64,000 nucleotides of DNA from Capitulum mitella (taxonomy: Eukaryota; Arthropoda; Thecostraca; Pollicipedomorpha; Pollicipedidae): positions 7,695,838 to 7,759,837 of the forward strand of contig CP099842.1 in the NCBI GenBank assembly GCA_030062745.1, in the 5' to 3' direction. The translations under genes were made by a program, and so were the position numbers. The notes under the pieces are model-generated. The model saw nothing but the letters and a program-made list of their open reading frames with translations. It had not been told where the DNA came from and did no database searches. Of the stretch, positions 35,038 through 46,859 are shown piece by piece (positions within the stretch are counted from its first letter, which is position 1; every line of letters begins with the position of its first letter).

Positions 35038-36422
35038 CGTTTTCTCTGATGTGTTTACATTTCCGGTCGGTCTGGCATTAACAGGACCACTCTTCTTTAG
35101 CGGTGTTTGAGACACGTAAACGATGGTATTATCATCCTTGAGTTTCATTGGAATGCGGAAGTCACATACCTGTCGAGTCTGCTCAGATGGGTACCAGTTG
35201 AACAGTTAACTTCTCGGCTCATTTTGGTTTGCGTAAAAAGTCTATGCCTTCCACATTTATCCACAGTTATTTTGATTATTTCGTTAGTTGCCGTGACCTG
35301 GGTTTTCGGCATGAACGCCGTGGAACTGGTATTTTGTGGGGCTTTTTCATGTTTGACTGGTTTTTAGAATAGCATCTCGGTCATGTTTCCGTCTGGCAAA
35401 GGGTATTCTCGTGGGCGAAAACGTGTTCGAAACATTTTTATCGTACGTATAGTGTCATTGCTGTTGCTAAGTTTACTGACAAACGCTGGTATATCGTTCT
35501 GTTGACATCGGCTGCTCAGTTTACCGAAAGTGTATTTGCCGTCTCGTGGGAACGAAGAGATGGCCACTCGGACCGTCATGTTAGCATCTGCTCTGGTGCG
35601 TGTTATAAGTGTGCTGAATAGGCCTTGTACTGACATGCTCGGTGACTCCTGGTAATCGGTGGCAGTGTTCCCCGATAGCTCGACTTAACGCTGGTGGCAT
35701 TGCTCTTTACGAGTGGTGGGGCCGGAATTCGGGTGCAGCAAGAGCTGTCGTTCATTTAGAACGTGATCGGCATTTGTCATGGCCGGGCTGAGAGTCATTA
35801 TAGAGGAATTTGCCTATTTTTTTGTTTTCGTTTGAACACGCAATCTTAATTTCACTTTTTATTGGTATTTAATGCTACGACGATGTCACATCTACCGTTA
35901 TGTTTTCACCACGAGCGTTTGTTCCCCGATCTGAGGCTGCCGGAATCCGCGTCGCTGTAGAGTTTAACTGGATGAGCCGCATCAGAACAGTGCCGCCCGT
36001 GGTCATCACTGCCGATTAGCGACGCGTGACGCGGCACGAGGCGACGACTTTGGAGGGCCGGCCATTGTTGGCGGCGACCGCCAACAGTTGGTCGCGAATA
36101 TCAGCGGGAATCTTGACGCCTGTACGCAGTGACGTTTATGGGATAACAAAAAAAACGGCGTGTATTCGTTGTTGAATTGTATCATTCATACCCTGCTGAA
36201 CTATCCGTGCAGTTGTCCGCCGAGCGCAGCTCTGCTTCCTCCCCCGTCTCCCCTGTTGTCTCCTCAGTGTTCGGTGCGGCACAGATTTTCAACCGATTGC
36301 CTCGCACTCGCTTACACGGCAGCCGAGCACCTGACGTGCCCGCGCGGCGCGGCATTTTGCCTCGGCCCCACCCGGCACGTGAGGCGACCGTGTTCCCTCC
36401 TGCTACGCGACCGACGGAGGGT
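35038..36422. other. Intergenic, no gene recognised
   Basis: Moderately AT-rich sequence up to about 36.2 kb, then increasingly GC-rich toward the 3' end of the minus-strand gene. Open frames here are short and show no family resemblance. Confidence 0.5.
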
Positions 36423-37283
36423 CTACCTGAAGTAGATGGTCTCCTTGCCGACGATGAACACGCGATTGGGGTCGACGCTGGCGCCAGGCGTGGGCCGCGT
36501 GTACAGGCTCATGGTGACGAAGCCGGTGCGGGTGGCGCCCGTATGGCTGTAGCTCGGCCGTGGCCGGTAGTTGCCGAACGGCCGGTCCGGCGGGCGCCCG
36601 CCGCCTGGCGGCCACCCGTAGAAGCTCGACTGCGTGAGCGGGTCGACAGAGGGCAGCGGTCGCGTGGGCTGGCCGATCAGCGGCGGCCTCGGCGGCGAGA
36701 AGAAGCCGTGGTCGGTGAAGAGCACCTGCTGCTGCGTCGCCGGCGGCAGGTCGGTGACGACGGCCTGTTGCGAGAGCGCCGGCGGCCGGTCGGTGAAGAG
36801 CAGGGTCTGGCCGGCGGCCTGGGTCAGCGAGCCGGCAGCCCCGGACAGCGTCAGCGCGCCGCCGTGGACCTGCGTCAGCGAGCCGCCGCCGCCGCCGCCG
36901 CCGGCGGGCAGAGTCAGCGAGCCGCCGCCGGCCGGCAGGGTCAGGCTGCCGCCGGGGGGCCAGCCGCCCGCCGCCGCCGCCGGGCCTCAGCGTGAGCCCG
37001 ATGGCCGGCGCCAGGGTAGCTGGCGTCGGTCGTCAGCGAGCCGGCCAGCTCGCTGAGCGAGCAGCGCACCGAGCCGGAGCGCTGCATCAGCGACTCGAGC
37101 GACTGCACCGGACAGCGGACTCGCTCCACCGTCTTGTAGAGGATCTTGGTGGTGGTGAGCGTGGCGCAAGGCGGTGGCGGCGCCGAGCTGCCGCTGCGAG
37201 GGCTCCAGCCAGTGGACGGCGCCGCCGGCGGCGGCAGCCAGCAGCGCGGCCACCGACGCCAGCAGCCGAGCGGGGCGCCACAT
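36423..37283 (-). CDS. Secreted Gly/Pro-rich protein, unrecognised (frame broken)
   Basis: I do not recognise the family. A start at 37,283 opens with a convincing signal peptide (MWRPARLLASVAALLAAAAG, then GAVHWLEP). Downstream come a Cys-containing stretch (TKILYKTVERVRCPVQSLES and SVRCSLSELAG), repeated G-S-L-T-L and G-S-L-T-Q motifs within poly-Gly, and a Pro-rich tail (PPRPPLIGQPTRPLPSVDP) ending FIVGKETIYFR and TAG at 36,423. These pieces lie in three frames. The signal peptide and tail share one frame, and the two middle segments are each displaced by one base in the same direction (switches near 37,200, 37,020 and 36,980). Either the GC-rich sequence contains three single-base insertions, or small introns were missed. 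GC-rich third positions and the signal peptide argue for a real exported protein, perhaps of the matrix or cuticle. Confidence 0.5.
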
Positions 37284-37891
37284 CGTCACCGACTGACGCC
37301 GCGACGCTGCCGCCGCCGCCGCCGCCGCCGCAGCAGACGTGACGTCAGCCGCCACAATGGCCGGATATAGGCGCGGCACGTGCGCCGGTGGCGGCTCCGC
37401 TCGGCTGCTCACGACGCCGGCCGCCGCAGGACGCTCCGCCCGCCGTCTTCGGGCGTGCGCACTTCCGCGAGCGGCGCCACCCGGGCGGCGCCGGCGGCCC
37501 GGCGCCGCTCGTGCAGGCCGTGACGCCGCTCGTGACGCCGCCCGTGACGGCCTCCGTGGCTCGGGTGATTGGCCGCTGGACCGCTGCGCCCGCGGCTGGA
37601 GAACGGGACGCCTCGTAAGCCGGTGATACAAAGGCGCGATGCGAGCCCTCGCAGAGGCATCGTGAGCCGGCCGACCACGACTGGGCGGGAAAAAGTTCGC
37701 AGACATCTGGTACTTCGGATTGTTGGCTCTCATGGAAACTAATGGCCGGTTCGGCCTAGGCGGCGTCGTTTAGTCTCAGATCCGATGCGTCTGACACAAA
37801 TCGTACGTTGACCATAGCGTGCCTTTGTTTAAACGAGTATTGTGAGGATAATATTACAAAAAATAGCGAGTTTTCGCGGGTTTTCTTGGTA

Positions 37892-39247
37892 TGCAGGGTG
37901 TAAAGCAATTGATGTCACAAGTTCCGCGCGAGAAAACACGGCACCGTTCAGTCAAAACGACAGCCGCAAGTTCTGCGACCTGCCCTCGGGCGACACGGTA
38001 CGCCAATGGGTCACGTGACATGCACCCCTGTCTGACCCGGGGCGACACTCGAGCAGGAAAGGTCGTTTGGTGGCCCTCACCAGACCAGCTAGTACAGCGT
38101 GTCCCAGAATGATCCAGGAGCATAATTTGTCAGTTCACCACGGGGCAGTTGGAATGGCAGTTCGTGGAATGTCAGCAGACCAGGAAGCCAAGGAACTGGG
38201 TGTTCATGTGCGCTCAGTTAACCGGTTTGTTTCCCGTTGGAAAGATGGTACTCCCCTGGAAAACACACGAGGACGGGGAGAATGACCAGCATTAGCATTG
38301 TGGCGAAAATCTTTATTGGCAAATCGAAACTGAACAACGGAAATTCAACCAGGAAGTTGGCTCAGAGATTGACCTCCAGGGGGTGTCCAGTATCGCACCA
38401 GATTGTGAACACGTATCTAAGGGCAAAGCTCCATCTCATGCGCTTCAAACCCCAAAACCGACCAAGTTAATCGAAACTCAGAAGAAAAGAAGCTTTGAAT
38501 TCGTTCGGGCGAGGCAAAACTGGACCGTTCAGGATTGGAGGCGGGTCGTGTTCGTGGATGAGTCTCCTTTCAAACCCCACCACGCTCCCAACCACCAGAA
38601 CGAGCGAGTTTCATCGTGCAACAGCTCAGAAGTCCCCGTATCGGAGACGGTGGATCAACTCATGAAGATTTAGGCCTGGGGGATGATGAGTTATGGGGGG
38701 GGGCTGTCTGAGCTTGATATCATCCCTAGGCGGCAAAGTTTCGCGGCTGATTACTACGCTGGGGAAGTATTGAATAGGACTGCGACATCAGCTATCCGCC
38801 GGGAGAGGGAAGAAACACCTCCGACCATAAGGAGACTGCTGCCAGACGTGTCACAGTTGATTTTTCGGCAGGATGGGTTCCGCCGCACATGACAAGAAGA
38901 CGCGTCTGTGGTGTCAAGAGAACCTTCCTGGGTACTGGGCGAAGGGCGAGTGGCCTGGGAACGGCCGTGGCCTATCACGTATAGAGAACCTCTTGACGAT
39001 CCTCAAGGAAAGCATATCAGTATTGTATCCAGCCACCTGTGAAACGACACGTCTGATGAAAACCCGGAAGGAGCGATAGGAAGTTTCTGCGGAGGTTGTG
39101 GACGGTCCGGGTATTTGGTATCCCAGACGGCGTGTGAGGGAGCGCGTAAAAAGAAGGCGAATACAACAGGAAATAAAACTGGAATCATTAGCAAATTGCT
39201 TTTATATTATAATCGTCAGAAACTGTGACGATAGTTTTTTTCACCCA
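37892..39247 (+). mobile_element. Tc1/mariner-type transposon, inactive
   Basis: About 1,356 bp flanked by TA. The left end TGCAGGGTGTAAAGCAATTG and the reverse of the right end CTGGGTGAAAAAAACTATCG are diverged inverted repeats that continue into a shared GTCACA..TTC stretch. Length, TA target and content fit Tc1/mariner. Confidence 0.7.
38109..39079 (+). pseudogene. Tc1/mariner transposase pseudogene
   Basis: The order of motifs is preserved. A helix-turn-helix region comes first (MSADQEAKELGVHVRSVNRF, then VSRWKDGTPLENTRGRG). The first catalytic Asp is in VVFVDESPF (codon at 38,557). AWGMMSYGG follows, then the second Asp in QLIFRQDG (38,872) and the acidic third residue in GLSRIENLLTILKE (Glu codon at 38,984). 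A TAG at 38,671 interrupts the frame just before AWGMM, and at least two frameshifts (near 38,280 and 38,890) separate the parts. Such enzymes cut and paste their element at TA sites; this copy cannot make a full protein. Spacing of the last two acidic residues is about 36-37, but the local frameshift makes subfamily assignment unsafe. Confidence 0.8.
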
Positions 39248-40829
39248 GTATGATTAAAGCAAAACTAAAAATTAAAGGTATGATTAAAACGATCGGGCGT
39301 TTCGGACATCCATTTCGTTTTTAGGGGATTCGTGTTATATGTGAATCATTTTGAAATTTTTTTCCGTCAGGTTCGATTTTAGAACTCATGATCATTAGTA
39401 GTTCATGAAGGATTGCCATGAGCTGAGCAGGCATGAATGGATCGCAACGTGCAACTGAAACTGAAATTCGTGCCGCAGAAACAGTACTATCGTTTGCGCC
39501 ATTCGAGCAATTTACTTCATTCTACAGTAAAATGCGTTCCAGTGTCAGAGCGCCCGTTCTGCATGAACAGCTTCCCCCGAGCTGAGCTGACAGCGATGCG
39601 CCAGCAGAGCTTCGCACGCAATTTAAAACGGATGCTGTTCGACTGGATGGCGGATTAAGATTGCGACTGTTTTTATGATGTATGATGTTTTATGATTTAA
39701 AGGGACAGACGAAAGTATGTGTTTGTATGTTTGTGTGTCTGTGTGCATTTTGACCTTGCGCTAGTTTGACTCGGGGCGTAATAGCCAGGGTGTCAAGTGG
39801 ACAGCCCCACGATTGTAATACAGCACAGTGCAATACAGTACAATGCGGTTCTTGTCGATAATTTCGTCTTTTACATGTATTCTTACTTTCAATGGCATTT
39901 CAGCTGGTTTGGCGGCAGTGCTGCTTATCTGGTTGGTTTTAGTACTCCGGTGCTTCGCTGCGGATTGTAGTTCGGGCGAGGACACAGCAGCGCTCGATTC
40001 GCCCTCGGGCCATTTTAGAATGGAGATAAGTGAACAACAGTGATGTGGATTTTCCGTTGAATCATTCTTTACAAGGTTTTGTGCCCTGTTTAGTCGCATC
40101 TTTGTCGTCTGAAGCGGAATTTCCGAGTTAGGCGACGTTTCAAAAGATGGCCTTCGGTCCGTTTGCCCTGGATTTAATGACCATTTGTTAAGGTTTTTCC
40201 ATTGTTTGTGGACTTCCCTGCGCCAGAAACGAAAACAGAGAACTGTGCAATTTTCCGGTGCCTGCTTTGAAACGTCCCACCAGGTTTCTCAACTCAGCAT
40301 GTCTGGTGCGGCGATATTTTGCGCCGGGGTCTGTTGTTGAGACCGTTCTGTCGAGTTTCTCACCGGCTGTCGGGAATAAAGAGAAGCGTCGGAGCGAGAC
40401 GGTTTTGTTGGCGGCCGCCGGAGCGTACGGCTCCGGCTGCAGACCTCCACATCCACTTTCAATGCCGCATTGTATTTCTTCTTTGTAGGAACTGCGTTGA
40501 TGGGATGCCTTCCTTTGTTCCGTTTGCTGGATTTTTTCTTCCTAAACCGAATGAATCCATGGATTTGTTTCGTAACATTAGTGCCGTAGCACTTCATCGT
40601 TCGCCACAGCTTTTGAGCCGCGATTTTTGTGCTGCTTGCTGAGTCGGGCGAGGGCGCCGAACCTCGCGCGGAGTCCTCGCCCGTCGAGACACGGCTGCCG
40701 AGTGGGCTGCCGGGCGGGGCTTGGAGTCGTTGACCCCTCTGATGGAGCGGCACCTGCACCGTGCCCCAGCGGCGGCGTCGACGGCGCGCCGCGGCCGCCG
40801 CCCGGCCGGCATTGTCCGCCCACAGGCGG
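39248..40829. other. Intergenic, no gene recognised
   Basis: A 73-codon frame at 39,437 on + and several GC-biased frames near 40.3-40.8 kb have no recognisable family. I looked here for the missing 5' exons of CLPTM1 and found none. Confidence 0.5.
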
Positions 40830-41055
40830 CCGCCGGCTGATGTCTGGGCGGCTGACGTCTGGGCGGCAGCCGGGTGACGTATAGACGACAGCCGGCTGAC
40901 GTCTGGGCGGCTGACGTCCGGGCGATTGCTGGCTGACGCGTGGACGGCCGTCGGCTGACGGCCGGACGACGGTCGACTGACGTCAGGACGGCCGGCTGAC
41001 GTCTGGACGGCCGGCTGACGTCAGGACGGCCGGCTGACGTCTGGACGGCCGGCGT
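40830..41055. repeat. GC-rich minisatellite with CRE-like units
   Basis: Tandem, variable 16-24 bp units built on GGACGGCCGGCTGACGTC. Most carry GACGTC or TGACGTC, and two read TGACGTCA, the palindromic cAMP-response element. It lies about 400 bp before the first CLPTM1 exon seen here. Confidence 0.75.
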
Positions 41056-41448
41056 CCTGCTGTCGGGTCCGGTGTTCCGCCGGTCGGCGGTCGCCGCCGA
41101 CCTGCGCTGGCTCCCGACCGCTACACCGGGCATTACTTTCCCGGGTCGGGTGTATAGACGGCGGGGTGTTGGTTTATGGCGGAGTCCTTAGACTAGCTGT
41201 CAGTGAAAAAAAGGATCAGTGCAATATGAAACATTTTGTAAACGTGGGCTTCCGGAACTCTTTTGATGTGCTTTGCCGCAGTGTTGCACCGCGTTGGTTT
41301 CGTAGCCGTTCACGTGAGACGAAGCCTTAGTAGGATTGCTTGCCGTCATTTGTCGTTGGTATATCGGGCGAGGCGAACGGCGTGTCGACTGCTTCTGTGA
41401 ATTTCGCTCCGTGTTTGACTGTGAACGTGTCGTTCTTGTGTGCTGCAG

Positions 41449-44400
41449 AAGGCGGACACCATCAAGTCGGAGCGTCTGTCGCACTGGCACCCCAACATGA
41501 CGGTGAACCTGGTGCACGACTTCACCACCTGGACGCGCGCGGCGCTAGTGCCACCTATCGACGAATACCTGCACTTCACGCCGTCCGGCGACCGTTACAG
41601 GCCGATCCTCTTCATCAACGACTACTGGAACCTCAACAAAGACTACGTGCCGCTCAACGACACGGTGAGAGGCGTCTCCACCGTCGTCCTGTTACACGGC
41701 TTTTTGAATGTTTGGATGTCGACACTGGGTTAGTAGTGGACGAGTGGAAAACGTTACGTTTCTCCTAGGAGGTCATCTTTGTGGTTGGTTTTATGGACGA
41801 GTTTTTACCCTTCCGCCCGCGCTTTGCCACATTTTTCGAAACATTTTTCGAAACATGCAGACAATTGTTTTCGTTAATGAAGTCCGCGGGCTGAATATTT
41901 GACGGCGGTCGGCTGGCGTATGGCCGCGACTGGACGGGCCTGTCGCAGTCTGTCGCTGACCTGACACTGAGACCACCGGGCCGGCAGATGAAGGAGCTGG
42001 AGCTGCTGCTGACATTCCATCCCATCACGTTCTTCAAGTTCCAGCTGTACAGCTCCATGGGCATGCGGAACAAGTGGACGTCGAACCTGCTGGGAGACGC
42101 CGCCGGCGAGGAGAATGACGAGGATCAGGTCCGGCTGTGGCAGGCCGTCAGGGGGGGGGGCAGGGCGCACCGTCACCGTATTCAACAGATCTGACCGCCG
42201 CGCTTTGGACACTTAAAATACATTGGATTCTCTCCAAGGAGAGTGGCGTCAGAGTTCGAATACAAGAGATGACCGTAATGATGTCACGGGGGCCTGGAGC
42301 TGTGTTTCTCGCGCTGGTACCTTGAGCCCCCTGACCTGACCGCCGCCGTCTCCGCCGTCAGGACTCGATGAAGGAGGCGATCCTGGAGACGAACGTTTAC
42401 CTGATGGCACTCACTGTGCTTCGTCTCACTGCTGCACAGCGTCTTCGAGTTCCTCGCCTTCAAAAACGGTCAGCGCTAGTCGAATACGGAAGTGATGATT
42501 TTGTCGTACCACTTAATTGCCACCGCTGAAGCTTGCTTAGTCTTTTTAGTAGCTTTTGTCTAGTCTCGTGAATTATTTCGTCAGAATGTGTGTACAACTG
42601 AGTTTCTTACGCTCAGTAAGACTTAGGGACAGTTTCGAATGTGATGTGGTGATGCTCCGACATTGAACCGCGTGGTATTGAAGCACCTTCGTACTGCCGT
42701 AGACACCACTGCGTCATGTTGCGTTCGTTTTGCACGTTACATAAAAATGAGATGAATGTCAACCTGCAGATAGCATCGTATGTGATCTTACCTGGATGAG
42801 GCAGGAACCTGCGATCAGGCACATGCCTGGATCCCAATGGAATGCAGGCAATCTCCATCTTGTGTGCCGCCCCTCGTTGTCCTAGACGGGTTATTGCGTC
42901 ATCTCGGAAAGGTCGTGTCCCTCCAGAGCAAAGCGGTTCCCAGGTGGCTTTACACTTACCCGGATCAGTTTAGAATCCGACGCAAAACGAGGATAACCTG
43001 CATTCCATCGGGATTCCGGCACATGCCTGCCTGTGATCCATATCAGTTCGCTATCGGTGATCTGAACAGCTGTCATGTGCATAGGGACGTAAGATCAAGT
43101 TCGCCCTAGACACCATCACAGTTGAAACGTGCACTGTTCCACCCATTAAAGCTTGTGAAACCCGTGATCTCACTTCGTCACGTCCGTTCGGCAGACATCC
43201 AGTTCTGGAACAATCGGGAGTCCCTGGAGGGTCTGTCGGTGCGGTCCGTGTTCTTCGGCGTCTTTCAGTCGGTCGTCATCCTGCTGTACGTGCTGGACAA
43301 CGATACCAACACCGTCATCAAGATCAGCTGCGGCATCGGCCTGCTCATCGAAATCTGGAAAATCACCAAGGTACGCACTTGCCTACGGATAAATTAGCGC
43401 AGTACTAAAGGCGTGTCGTGCGCTCAGATGCCCAGATCAAGCGTTCATCAATACGGTGCATCTGACTGTAGGTTCGGCAGGGTAAGTAGGAGTTATGCGT
43501 CGTTGGTCTGGGATGTGGGTGAGCTTTGTGAGTTGCATACGTTCACGACGTGGTAGAATGCATGTCGATTGAGTAGTAGCGTTTGCCAGAAACACCCCAG
43601 GGGCGAAGCTGCTCTCTGAGCTGCTGTGTTCCTCCGGAGACTGTTGGTTAGTTTTGCCGCAGACTGCTTCTGATGTGACGGCCCGAGTCAGTTCAGTCAG
43701 GGCGGAGCTCGTCTGTAGGTTCGTGTCCGTTCCGCCAGGTGTCGGACGTGAAGGTGGACCGCCAGAACCGTCTGCTGGGCATTCTGCCGCGAATCACCTT
43801 CGCCGACAAGGGCTCCTACGTGGAGTCGAGCACGCGCGAATACGACAGGATGGCCTTCAGGTGAGCGGAGCGCGGCGGCGGCGGCCGCTCAGCCGGCCAG
43901 CTGGGCGGTGGAGCTGGTGCGCCCGCACTTATGGCACCTGAGCGATTCCTCGATTCTGAATAGTTGGTATTACCACAAACAGTGGGGAGTTTATATGCCG
44001 CTTTAGTGAGAACGAGCCCGGAATTAACTCGAGAGCTACTGCCACAGGAAAGTGGTTTAATTAGGTCGGTTGTGCCACGTCCGTCGAGTCGGCACCATCA
44101 TCTGCTATCCTGTCACCGTGGGAGGCCTTTTCCGTTTCGCCGGGGTTTGTGCAGCTTTGGTTTTGTCCGGCACTGACTTGTACCCTCTACTGCATTGACT
44201 GTACCCGGGCGCGGCAGGTACCTGTCCTGGGCCCTGTTCCCGCTGCTCGGCGGGTACGCCATCTACAGCGTGGTGTACATGGAGCACAAGGGCTGGTACT
44301 CGTGGGTGCTCTCCATGCTGTACGGCTTCCTCCTGACGTTTGGTGAGTGCTGCCGCCGGGTCCACGACGTGACTTCGATGAATTGTATGGTCTTTCGGTT

Positions 44401-45203
44401 TAGAGGATGCTACGAACAGATATTCGAATGTTTGATTTTTCATCTGGGCCTCCGGGGACAATTTCCTTGGTAAAGCAAACCGGATGCCGAAATCATTTAG
44501 GATAAAGTGCATTGTCTGTTTTCGAGATCATGCAACAGTTGCTTCACGTGAGTTTTTTCGAGCCTTCGATGACGTTTGCATCGCCGTCCTGTTATGTCAT
44601 GGTTTATTGCGGAGAATATACTTTGCCGATGTCAGAACTGTAATTTGAAATCGTGCAGCATTGTCCGGAGTCTGACTGGAGTGTTCCCGCGACTTCCCGC
44701 AGGCTTTATCATGATGACTCCTCAGCTATTCATCAACTACAAGATGAAGTCAGTCGCCCACCTGCCGTGGCGCATGCTGACGTACAAGGCGCTCAACACG
44801 TTCATCGACGACATGTTCGCGTTCGTCATCAAGATGCCCATGATGTACAGGATCGGCTGTCTGAGAGACGGTGAGCATGGCTGCAGCATGGAACTCGGAA
44901 ACCACCGTACCCAGCCCCGCTCTTGTGCAGTGCGTTTGCGCTGTCTTTCGGCCGGGCCGGACTGACCGAGCGTTCCTTGCGCCCGCAGACGTGGTCTTCT
45001 TCATCTTCCTGTACCAGCGGTACATCTACCGCGTCGACCCGAGCCGCATGAACGAGTTCGGCTACTCGCAGGAGATGCTGGAGAAGAAGGCGGCCGAACG
45101 GGCGGCCGGCGGCCAGCCGGCGGTCGAGGCCGTGCCGGCCGCCGCCGCCGCAGCCGCCGCCCCCGCCCCGGAGAAGCCGGCTGCGGAGAAGAAGGCCGAC
45201 TGA
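41449..45203 (+). CDS. CLPTM1: CLPTM1, C-terminal eight exons (5' partial)
   Basis: Multipass membrane protein of the CLPTM1 family, known from ER/Golgi handling of receptors such as GABA-A. Exons: 41449-41664, 41988-42128, 42362-42468, 43195-43370, 43739-43860, 44218-44342, 44703-44870, 44989-45203; all introns are GT-AG and phases agree. They encode about 422 residues. Diagnostic stretches are SHWHPNMTVNLV and FINDYWNLNKDYVPLN (lumenal domain), QFWNNRESLEGLSVRSVFFG, KGWYSWVLSMLYGFLLTFG, TPQLFINYKMKSVAHLPWRM and CLRDDVVFFIFLYQRYIYRVD. The C-tail is Ala/Pro/Lys-rich, ending EKKAD and TGA. Exon 3 has one extra base (at about 42,416, ACTGTGCTTCGTC): the frame is right before it (LETNVYLMALT) and, one base on, right after it (HSVFEFLAFKN). 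The roughly 200 N-terminal residues expected for the family are not found upstream. Confidence 0.93.
42800..43060. repeat. Intronic inverted repeat (MITE-like)
   Basis: Within a CLPTM1 intron, CACATGCCTGGATCCCAATG plus GAATGCAGGCAATC at about 42,820-42,853 reappears inverted at about 42,999-43,028 (read in reverse: CATGTGCCGGAATCCCGATG plus GAATGCAGG). Similarity continues outward into GATC/GGATCAC stretches. It could be a small foldback element; no target duplication was resolved. Confidence 0.5.
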
Positions 45204-46130
45204 GCGCGGCGCCCCCTAGTCGACGGACGGACCCCGTCCATGTGTTCTGTCGTCCCCCGCGGGCTCACAGCGTCGCGGCGCCGCCGGCCCGGTCCCGGAC
45301 GGCCGCGGCGCTCTCCAGAGACGGGTGGCGCGGCGGCCTGCGATGTCACGTCCGCGCGAGCTTGTTGAGATTACCGTACACGATGTTTTAGTCTCCCGGA
45401 CACCGGGCGTGCCGGACGTGCGCTGGGTTGCGGCCTGACGGTCCGTGTCGGCCGGCACCGGGCGCGGGCGGGTCCAACGCGTTCAGTTGTCGTATTTATA
45501 TATTCAGCGACGTCTGCTCTGTGGAATAATACACGCCCGTGGGCGGCACATTCAGCACGTCGGTCACGAGCAGCAGCGCGGACGGCGCCAAGAAGCGGTC
45601 CAGCGCGCCCGCGGAGTGCAGCTGCTCCGGGGCGGGCACGGAAACACCAGCAGCGCGCGGCCGGCACCGGGCGACAGCCGAAACGACGGCCGGCCAGCGT
45701 CACGCCCGGCCGGAAACACGACCCTCCGAGGCAGGTCGCACACACGCAGACACACGAGAGACGGACGCCGCCCAACACCATAACACGGCGACAGGCGGCG
45801 GCGCCGCCGGTCGGCGCGCCCGGCCTGGGCCAGTCGCGCCGCCGGAGCGCAGAGAGGGCCGCCGGGACCGCGGCGGCCGGCCAGCCGCGGAAGTCACGCC
45901 TGCCGGCGTACAGTAAAAACGGCCCCGCCGGGCGGCGGCCGACGCGCCGCGCCCGAACACTGGGGGTCACTAACAACTACCGGGCGGCCGGCCGGGCCGG
46001 GCCCGCCGCCGCGGCCGGGGCGCCGGCGCCGCGCCGGCCGCCGCACCCAACGACAGCACAGCCAAAGCGATTATCCTGCGCTCGGCTCCGGCCGGGAGCA
46101 CCACGGGGCGCCGGCGGAGCTCCCGAGCTG
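45204..46130. other. CpG-rich stretch after CLPTM1 stop, probable 3' UTR
   Basis: Very GC-rich with long but featureless frames on both strands. A weak polyadenylation-like AATAATA occurs near 45,524. No protein family is recognisable. Confidence 0.45.
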
Positions 46131-46859
46131 GTGGCAAGAGAGGGCTGCGGACGATCCCATCCGTCAGGAGGGACGAGGGGAGGAGACGAGGTCGACGTGA
46201 GAGTGGAACTCAGTGGGCACCGCTTGGGAGCGTCTGGAGATTGGCTCGTGGTTCTGGGGGGCGAGAAGTCGTGCGTTGACGTGTTAATGAGGCCCGCAAT
46301 CCCACGTCGAATGCTGGCTCGTCTGCGTTTGGCGGGGGAGGGGGTCGTTCTGTGCATCAAATAGCCGGACCAGCGCACTATGTGTTTGCGATACGCAAAC
46401 AAAACAGGGGTTCATGGCACATACGCTATCCGCCTCGACATGACTTCCACGACACTTTAGGGTGCCGGATTCTGGCCATACGTTCAGTTACGGACCAAAC
46501 AACGCGGGTGACATGCTACCGTGAACGAAAAGATGGGACATAACTCCTGTCGTGTCGAATGCCAGATGCAATTTACTTCACGCTCCACAAATGCTGCTCC
46601 AAGAGTATCTACGATACCAAAATGCCTTCCAGCCGGGGTTGAAACCGTGGTTTTATCTGGGAATGGGAGTTAAGAGTAAAACTATGGTACAGCGGAAACA
46701 GTACAGTCATCTGGTCAGCTCCAACGGTGGCTGTGCAGCCATGACCTGACCTGCGTATGACAAGTGTATCCAGACCGGGAGGTTCTGAAGCCGAGTCAGC
46801 AGTTTACAGTACCCGTGCTGCCAGATCAGCTGTTAAATACATGCATACATACAGGTTTA
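46131..46859. other. Intergenic between convergent CLPTM1 and Lobe
   Basis: No gene seen. The right end runs into the degenerate minisatellite. Confidence 0.45.

Noticed and set aside
36177-36995. 272-codon frame on +
   Set aside because: Antisense to the secreted-protein gene in GC-rich sequence. Composition is Arg/Ala/Gly shadow coding.
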